Source: an uncultured Polaribacter sp. | GTDB lineage: Bacteria > Bacteroidota > Bacteroidia > Flavobacteriales > Flavobacteriaceae | NCBI GenBank assembly: GCA_913050305.1 | Contig: CAJXAS010000106.1 | Location: forward strand, 1 to 6,297 | Length of the DNA stretch: 6,297 nucleotides | Direction of reading: 5' to 3' | Part shown: in pieces, positions 6,022-6,297 of the stretch | Layout of the letters: the number at the start of each line of letters is the position of its first letter | Position numbering within the stretch: the stretch's first letter is position 1 | Position numbers and translations under genes: made by a program | The notes under the pieces: generated by a model | Databases searched by the model: none | Seen by the model: the letters and a program-made list of their open reading frames with translations, nothing else | What the model was told of the DNA's origin: nothing

Positions 6022-6297
6022 TTATTTCTCGACCAAACTTTTTGTAAACTCGTTTAGTTTTTCTACTTTTTCCTCAAAGTTTCCTTTGATCGTTTTTCTA
6101 TACTCGTTTAAATTATTTACGAAATCATCTATATTTTCTGGAATTACATCTTCAAAAAACTGTCGCAATCTTTTTGCTGTTGTTGGCGATTTTCCATTCG
6201 TAGAAATGGCTATTTTTACATTTCCTTTGGTTACAATTCCGCCCATATAAAAATCGCAATATGGCGGATTATCAGCTACATTTACTAATTTAGAAAC
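6022..6297 (-). CDS. Siroheme synthase, precorrin-2 dehydrogenase/ferrochelatase type (5' end outside window)
   Basis: The last 92 codons of a Met8p/CysG-N-type enzyme are visible; the N-terminal NAD-binding Rossmann region lies beyond 6297. The family oxidises precorrin-2 to sirohydrochlorin with NAD+ and inserts iron to give siroheme, the cofactor of sulfite and nitrite reductases. The window opens with VNVADNPPYCDFYMGGIV, the family's conserved VNV.D.P.C.F motif, and continues with IAISTNGKSPTTAKRLR, which contains the conserved serine of the SGG.SP-like loop. A charged helical tail of about 50 residues (NNLNEYRKTIKG...LNEFTKSLVEK) follows. There is no SUMT (CobA) domain after it, so uroporphyrinogen methylation must be encoded elsewhere, unlike the fused CysG of enterobacteria. 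The ATG at 6246 is internal and not the true start, because homology continues upstream of it in the same frame. Confidence 0.9.
   Translation of the reverse strand, partial: VSKLVNVADNPPYCDFYMGGIVTKGNVKIAISTNGKSPTTAKRLRQFFEDVIPENIDDFVNNLNEYRKTIKGNFEEKVEKLNEFTKSLVEK

Noticed and set aside
1..6297. Mobile element, CRISPR array, defence or other new multi-gene system
   Set aside because: All long frames are core sulfur, siroheme and methionine metabolism on one strand; no transposase, direct-repeat array, att site or unfamiliar gene was seen.

Overview
The window reads as chromosomal DNA of a marine Flavobacteriaceae-type bacterium (Bacteroidetes; Polaribacter or Tenacibaculum-like is my best guess). 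The support is low GC, A-rich leaders in place of Shine-Dalgarno sequences, a perfect TAnnTTTG-type promoter element, and protein sequences typical of that group. Every real gene is on the minus strand, so transcription runs from high to low coordinates. The genes form one block for assimilatory sulfur metabolism: siroheme, electron supply, cysteine, then methionine.

In transcription order, 6297-6022 is the C-terminal part of a siroheme synthase (precorrin-2 dehydrogenase/sirohydrochlorin ferrochelatase type) that enters from outside the window. A spacer of about 107 bases with a long imperfect inverted repeat follows. Then come a thioredoxin-reductase-like ferredoxin-NADP+ reductase (5914-4862), a putative internal promoter, an adrenodoxin-type 2Fe-2S ferredoxin (4804-4475), a serine acetyltransferase (4466-3711) and a CysM-type cysteine synthase (3670-2780). 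A 234-base intergenic region (2546-2779) holds a hairpin after cysM, a SAM-I (S-box) riboswitch, and a leader that can fold over the next start codon. Last comes a B12-dependent methionine synthase split into two genes: the homocysteine-binding half (2545-1556), then, after 3 bases, the folate/B12 half (1552 to beyond base 1).

Read together, siroheme is the cofactor of sulfite reductase. The reductase plus ferredoxin pair could feed it electrons. Serine acetyltransferase and CysM then fix the sulfide as cysteine, and the split MetH makes methionine. The SAM riboswitch sits only before the methionine half, so SAM feedback should act on metH and not on the cysteine genes upstream. No sulfite reductase, cysH or cysDN is visible here; they are expected upstream (beyond 6297), and that is inference.

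I found no mobile element, CRISPR array, tRNA, rRNA or clearly new system. The most interesting non-coding structure is the riboswitch leader. There, three independent complementarities link the aptamer and the AUG of the first metH gene and suggest translational control without a Shine-Dalgarno sequence.
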